A stretch of DNA of 8,163 nucleotides from Clostridiales bacterium. Lineage in GTDB: Bacteria; Bacillota; Clostridia; Lachnospirales; Lachnospiraceae. Shown here piece by piece: positions 5,508 through 8,163 of the stretch. How positions within the stretch are numbered: position 1 is the stretch's first letter; each line of letters opens with the position of its first letter. The notes under the pieces were generated by a model. It had not been told where the DNA came from. It saw nothing but the letters and a program-made list of their open reading frames with translations, and searched no databases. The stretch is from assembly GCA_012512995.1 (NCBI GenBank), contig JAAZDA010000463.1, positions 1 through 8,163 on the forward strand, written 5' to 3'. Both the position numbers and the translations under genes were made by a program.

Positions 5508-6068
5508 ATGGAAAAAGTGAAGATATTGGCTGTTGTTGGTTCATTAAGAGCAGCGTCATACAACAGGCAGTTAGCAGTTGCAGCTCAAGAAAAAGTTAAT
5601 CATACCGCTGAATTTGAACTGCTTGATTTTGCGGATGTACCGTTGTTTAATCAAGATATTGAGTTTCCTGCCCCAGAGCCTGTTCGACGTGTGCGGGAAA
5701 AAGTGAAAGTCTCAGATGGTATCTGGTTCTTTACGCCGGAATACAATCACTTTTTTCCAGGTGTGCTGAAGAACTTGCTTGACTGGCTTTCACGCCCTGT
5801 CAGCGACACCGAGCCACAGGTTCTGGCAGGAAAACCGGCCGCCATAAGCGGTATATCCCCTGGCATGTCAGGGACGGGTCTTGCTCAGGATCATCTTGTA
5901 CCGTTGATTAGTTTTCTCAATATGAAAGTCATGAATGTTCCCAAGCTTACAATACCCAATGCACAGCAACAAGTCAATCAGAACGGACAGCTTGAACTAA
6001 CCGCAAGCGCTCCGTATCTTGAAAAGCAGGCAAAGGCTTTTATAGATTTAATACAAAAGCAAAAATAA
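5508..6068 (+). CDS. NADPH-dependent FMN reductase family protein (flavodoxin-like fold)
   Basis: This 186-residue protein belongs to the family with YieF/ChrR-like quinone and chromate reductases and azoreductase-type FMN reductases. They bind FMN and use NAD(P)H for one- or two-electron reductions in the cytoplasm. Visible motifs are the FMN phosphate loop GSLRAASYNRQLA (11-23) and the signature TPEYNHFFPGVLKNLLDWLSR (76-96), in the usual form PEYN..xPGxLKNxLDW; GKPAAISGISPG (108-119) precedes the second nucleotide-binding region. Length is normal. AAGGAG lies eight bases before the ATG. It has its own promoter and 5' hairpin but points with its neighbours. The likely role is quinone or flavin reduction, or electron supply to the redox proteins here; the actual substrate cannot be told. 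Confidence 0.88.
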   Translation: MEKVKILAVVGSLRAASYNRQLAVAAQEKVNHTAEFELLDFADVPLFNQDIEFPAPEPVRRVREKVKVSDGIWFFTPEYNHFFPGVLKNLLDWLSRPVSDTEPQVLAGKPAAISGISPGMSGTGLAQDHLVPLISFLNMKVMNVPKLTIPNAQQQVNQNGQLELTASAPYLEKQAKAFIDLIQKQK

Positions 6069-6148
6069 AACAATATTAACCTTACATTTTCCGACTTACG
6101 GGGAAATGCATAGGCTGAATATTATATTGAAAATAGGAGGAATAAAAA

Positions 6149-6523
6149 ATGATTCAGAAAAGACAAGTCTACAAATGCAGTGTGTGTGGTAACATCGTGG
6201 AAGTGCTAACAGTGGGCGGCGGTACACTTGTGTGCTGTGGCAAAGAGATGATCTTGCAGACTGAAAACACTGTTGACGCAGCCAAAGAAAAGCACGTTCC
6301 TGTTATAGAAAAAATTCCAGGCGGAGTAAAAGTTAAGGTTGGCTCTGTTGAGCATCCTATGCTTGATAACCATTACATTCAGTGGATTGAAATCGAAACC
6401 GCCGAGAAAGTGTACAGGAAAGAATTGAAACCGGGAGATAAGCCCGAAGCGGAATTCATGATCTCAGAGGAAATCGTTCAGGCTCGTGAATACTGCAGCC
6501 TGCATGGATTATGGAAGAGCTGA
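6149..6523 (+). CDS. dfx: Desulfoferrodoxin (class I superoxide reductase, 2Fe-SOR)
   Basis: It reduces superoxide to hydrogen peroxide without releasing O2, taking electrons from rubredoxin; it is cytoplasmic. The protein is 124 residues. The N-terminal desulforedoxin-like domain binds centre I through Cys10, Cys13, Cys29 and Cys30 (CSVCG ... CCG). The catalytic centre II is fully conserved: the EKH motif (Glu47, Lys48, His49), His69, His75, Cys116 and His119 (YCSLHG), the usual His4-Cys1 set plus the gating Glu and the Lys that guides superoxide. AGGAGG lies eight bases upstream of the ATG. The peroxide it makes would be handled by the rubrerythrin further down. Confidence 0.97.
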   Translation: MIQKRQVYKCSVCGNIVEVLTVGGGTLVCCGKEMILQTENTVDAAKEKHVPVIEKIPGGVKVKVGSVEHPMLDNHYIQWIEIETAEKVYRKELKPGDKPEAEFMISEEIVQAREYCSLHGLWKS

Positions 6524-6567
6524 AGTAAATGCTCAAATTCTGACACAATCAGGCGCTATTAAATGAA

Positions 6568-6597
6568 CACGGCTGGAGCCGCATGGCTCCAGCCGTG
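6568..6597 (+). other. Perfect 13-bp intergenic hairpin without T-tract
   Basis: CACGGCTGGAGCC (6568-6580) pairs perfectly with 6585-6597 around the tetraloop GCAT. AGTGCTTTGATG follows, so there is no U-run. It lies between the superoxide reductase stop and the ferritin ribosome binding site. It may be a weak attenuator, a 3' mRNA stabiliser or a processing site. No convincing promoter lies just before it. Confidence 0.7.
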
Positions 6598-6649
6598 AGT
6601 GCTTTGATGCGCGGATATATACCATAATGATATTAGGAGGCATTTGCAA

Positions 6650-7162
6650 ATGTTGAACGAAAGAATTACCGCATTAATCAACGACCAAATTAATATGGAG
6701 TGGTATTCTGCCTATTTTTATCTGAGTATCCATAGCTACTATGTCGACCAGGAACTTAATGGCTTTGGTAATTGGTTCTATGTACAGACTCAGGAAGAAC
6801 GTGATCACGCAATGCTTTTTGTTAAGTATCTTCAGAATAACAGCGAAAAGATCCAGTTGCTTGATGTTAAAGCTCCAAGTATGCCGTTTGGTGATTTTAG
6901 GTCACCTGTTGTTGCAGCATTTGAGCATGAGCAAAAGGTTACTGCCGCTATAAATAATATCTATGTGTCGGCTTACGAATTAAAAGATTTTCGCACGATG
7001 CAGCTTTTGGATTGGTTCGTCAAGGAACAGAACGAAGAGGAAAAGAACACTGAGAGTATCGTTAAAAAATACGACTTATTTGGCAATGATCCTAAAGGCC
7101 TCTATATGCTTGACAACGAATTGGCGACGCGCGTTTATACAGCGCCGACTTTGGTTCTTTGA
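6650..7162 (+). CDS. ftnA: Non-heme bacterial ferritin
   Basis: It forms 24-subunit cytoplasmic cages that oxidise Fe(II) at a diiron ferroxidase site and store it as ferric mineral. The start is ATG 6650 (170 residues), nine bases after AGGAGG; an in-frame TTG two codons earlier is too close to the SD. The ferroxidase residues fall at the positions of E. coli FtnA: Glu17, Tyr24, Glu49, Glu50 and His53 (QEERDHA), Glu94 (FEHEQ), and Glu126, Gln127, Glu129, Glu130 (KEQNEEEKN). The four-helix-bundle pattern is complete and the length normal. In this cluster it removes free iron that would drive hydroxyl radical formation from the peroxide made by the superoxide reductase. Confidence 0.95.
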   Translation: MLNERITALINDQINMEWYSAYFYLSIHSYYVDQELNGFGNWFYVQTQEERDHAMLFVKYLQNNSEKIQLLDVKAPSMPFGDFRSPVVAAFEHEQKVTAAINNIYVSAYELKDFRTMQLLDWFVKEQNEEEKNTESIVKKYDLFGNDPKGLYMLDNELATRVYTAPTLVL

Positions 7163-7205
7163 CAAATTCTTTGCTTCTTTAGGGTTGCTTATTTAGGAGG
7201 ATTAT

Positions 7206-7850
7206 ATGGATTCAAAGGCTCTGTATAAAATTTCTTACGGTCTTTATGTCGTAGGGACAAAATTCGATGGCAAATATGTGGGCTGTATTGTGGATGCCTT
7301 TATACAGTCGACAAGTTCGCCTGTTCCCACTGTCATCCTCTGTAGTATTCAGGCAAATCAAACCAATGCGGCAATCAAGCAGACCGGAGAGTTCACCGTT
7401 TCCGTTCTCGGGACAGACGTTAACCCGTTTGTTATAGGAAACTTTGGCTTTCAGTCCAGCCGAAATGCAGACAAATGGTCTAACGTCCCGCATAAAATTG
7501 CCGATGGGTTACCAGTCCTTGAAAGTGCCGTTGCTTACCTGCGCTGTAAAGTGACGGATTCAAAAGAGTTGTCAACGCATACGGCATTTTTCTGTGAGGT
7601 TACCGATGCCTGGCGGGGAGAGGGTGAGCCGATTATCTATGGTAATTATCAAAAGGATATGAAAGCAAAAGCGATGGAATCTTTTAAATCGTTCAAGGAA
7701 ACCGAAAAACCTCCCGAGGCGAAAGAGGAAAGGTGGGTTTGTCAGATTTGCGGGTATGTCTACGATGGCGATACTCCGTTTGAACAGTTGCCTGATGATT
7801 GGAAATGCCCGATTTGTGGTCACCCAAAAAGCGATTTTGCGAAAGAGTAA
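7206..7850 (+). CDS. hrb: Flavin reductase-rubredoxin fusion (high-molecular-weight rubredoxin, Hrb)
   Basis: The 214-residue protein has two domains. Residues 1-150 are an FMN-binding flavin reductase-like split barrel ([27 protein letters not shown], then [19 protein letters not shown]). A charged linker (about 150-175) leads to a short C-terminal rubredoxin (176-214) with Cys179, Cys182 (CQICG) and Cys201, Cys204 (CPICG). The rubredoxin domain lacks the loop of the 52-residue type. The architecture matches Hrb of Moorella, which passes NADH electrons via flavin to its rubredoxin centre and on to a flavodiiron oxygen reductase. Here it is the most plausible NAD(P)H entry point for the cluster. 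AGGAGG lies five bases before the ATG, and the gap to ferritin is 43 nt without a terminator, suggesting co-transcription. Confidence 0.93.
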   Translation: MDSKALYKISYGLYVVGTKFDGKYVGCIVDAFIQSTSSPVPTVILCSIQANQTNAAIKQTGEFTVSVLGTDVNPFVIGNFGFQSSRNADKWSNVPHKIADGLPVLESAVAYLRCKVTDSKELSTHTAFFCEVTDAWRGEGEPIIYGNYQKDMKAKAMESFKSFKETEKPPEAKEERWVCQICGYVYDGDTPFEQLPDDWKCPICGHPKSDFAKE

Positions 7851-7889
7851 AACAATTTGTTTATCATCAATTTTAAGGAGCAATGTATT

Positions 7890-8163
7890 ATGGCAGTGAA
7901 AAATGCAATGACTTTGGATTTTCTACATTCCGCATACGCTGGGGAAAGTATGGCCCACATGCGTTATCTTAATTGGGGAGAAATAGCAAACAAGGAAGGA
8001 TTCCCAAATGTATCAAGGCTTTTCAGAGCTATAGCCTACGCTGAACAGGTTGATGCAACAAATCACTTCCGTGAAATCGATGGAAAAACTGCTGATACTT
8101 CCGTGACAGCAGGAGGTGTATTCGGCAACAATAAAACTGTGGATAACCTGCAGGGTGCAATAA
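7890..8163 (+). CDS. rbr: Rubrerythrin, N-terminal part (3' end outside window)
   Basis: Rubrerythrins are cytoplasmic diiron peroxidases that reduce H2O2 to water with electrons from rubredoxin. Ninety-one residues are present, all from the diiron four-helix domain. Recognised segments are LHSAYAGESMAHMRYL (first helix, ligand Glu19) and GFPNVSRLFRAIAYAEQVDATNHFR (second helix, ligand Glu52). Asp55 occupies the place where family members have the His of the E-x-x-H motif (His56 in Desulfovibrio rubrerythrin). AAGGAG lies nine bases before the ATG and the gap to hrb is 39 nt, so it is probably in the same transcript. Whether a C-terminal rubredoxin domain follows cannot be seen. Confidence 0.92.
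   Translation, partial: MAVKNAMTLDFLHSAYAGESMAHMRYLNWGEIANKEGFPNVSRLFRAIAYAEQVDATNHFREIDGKTADTSVTAGGVFGNNKTVDNLQGAI

Noticed and set aside
6644..6649. TTG as the ferritin start
   Set aside because: It is only three bases from AGGAGG; ATG 6650 has good spacing and makes catalytic residue numbers match FtnA.
7212..7883. Minus-strand frames opposite hrb
   Set aside because: They are antisense to a clear two-domain coding region and have no family resemblance.
1..8163. CRISPR array, toxin-antitoxin pair or defence operon
   Set aside because: No regularly spaced repeats, no paired small overlapping genes and no defence-type domains were seen.

Overview
The window looks like chromosomal DNA of an anaerobic Firmicute, probably a Clostridia-type gut or sediment bacterium. 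This rests on the low-to-moderate G+C, strong AGGAGG ribosome binding sites, a Firmicutes-like FtsZ tail, and a dense run of non-heme iron and flavin proteins that anaerobes use against oxygen. The species cannot be named from the sequence.

Left part (1-740): the 3' end of ftsZ with its terminator, a 25-nt tRNA 5' remnant, an intact tRNA-Ala(CGC) with its own terminator, and a long imperfect inverted repeat.

Middle part (736-4753) is mobile and decayed DNA. A minus-strand serine recombinase carries one in-frame amber codon and seems to lack most of its C-terminal coiled coil. Next is a broken TetR-like regulator (minus strand, one amber codon plus a one-base frameshift). Then comes a complete-looking 2.0-kb IS1634-like (IS4 superfamily) insertion sequence with an intact 590-residue DDE transposase. 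Its ends share TTTGACAGTT, and it has a bidirectional hairpin terminator near its left end and an inward-facing terminator near its right end.

Right part (4754-8163): a 450-nt gene-poor stretch leads into a plus-strand cluster: rubredoxin, NADPH-dependent FMN reductase family protein, class I desulfoferrodoxin (superoxide reductase), ferritin, a flavin reductase-rubredoxin fusion (high-molecular-weight rubredoxin, Hrb), and the start of a rubrerythrin. Read together this is an oxygen/ROS detoxification and iron-sequestration module. Flavoproteins (Hrb, possibly the FMN reductase) would pass NAD(P)H electrons to rubredoxin, which reduces superoxide reductase and rubrerythrin, while ferritin stores Fe(II) and limits Fenton chemistry. 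Two perfect, T-tract-less hairpins sit in the longer intergenic gaps. One lies just downstream of a good internal promoter, which suggests the cluster is tuned at RNA level.

I found no CRISPR array, toxin-antitoxin pair or recognisable defence system. The most unusual points are the amber-interrupted recombinase, the transcriptional insulation of the IS, the operon hairpins, and an Asp in place of an expected His iron ligand in the rubrerythrin.
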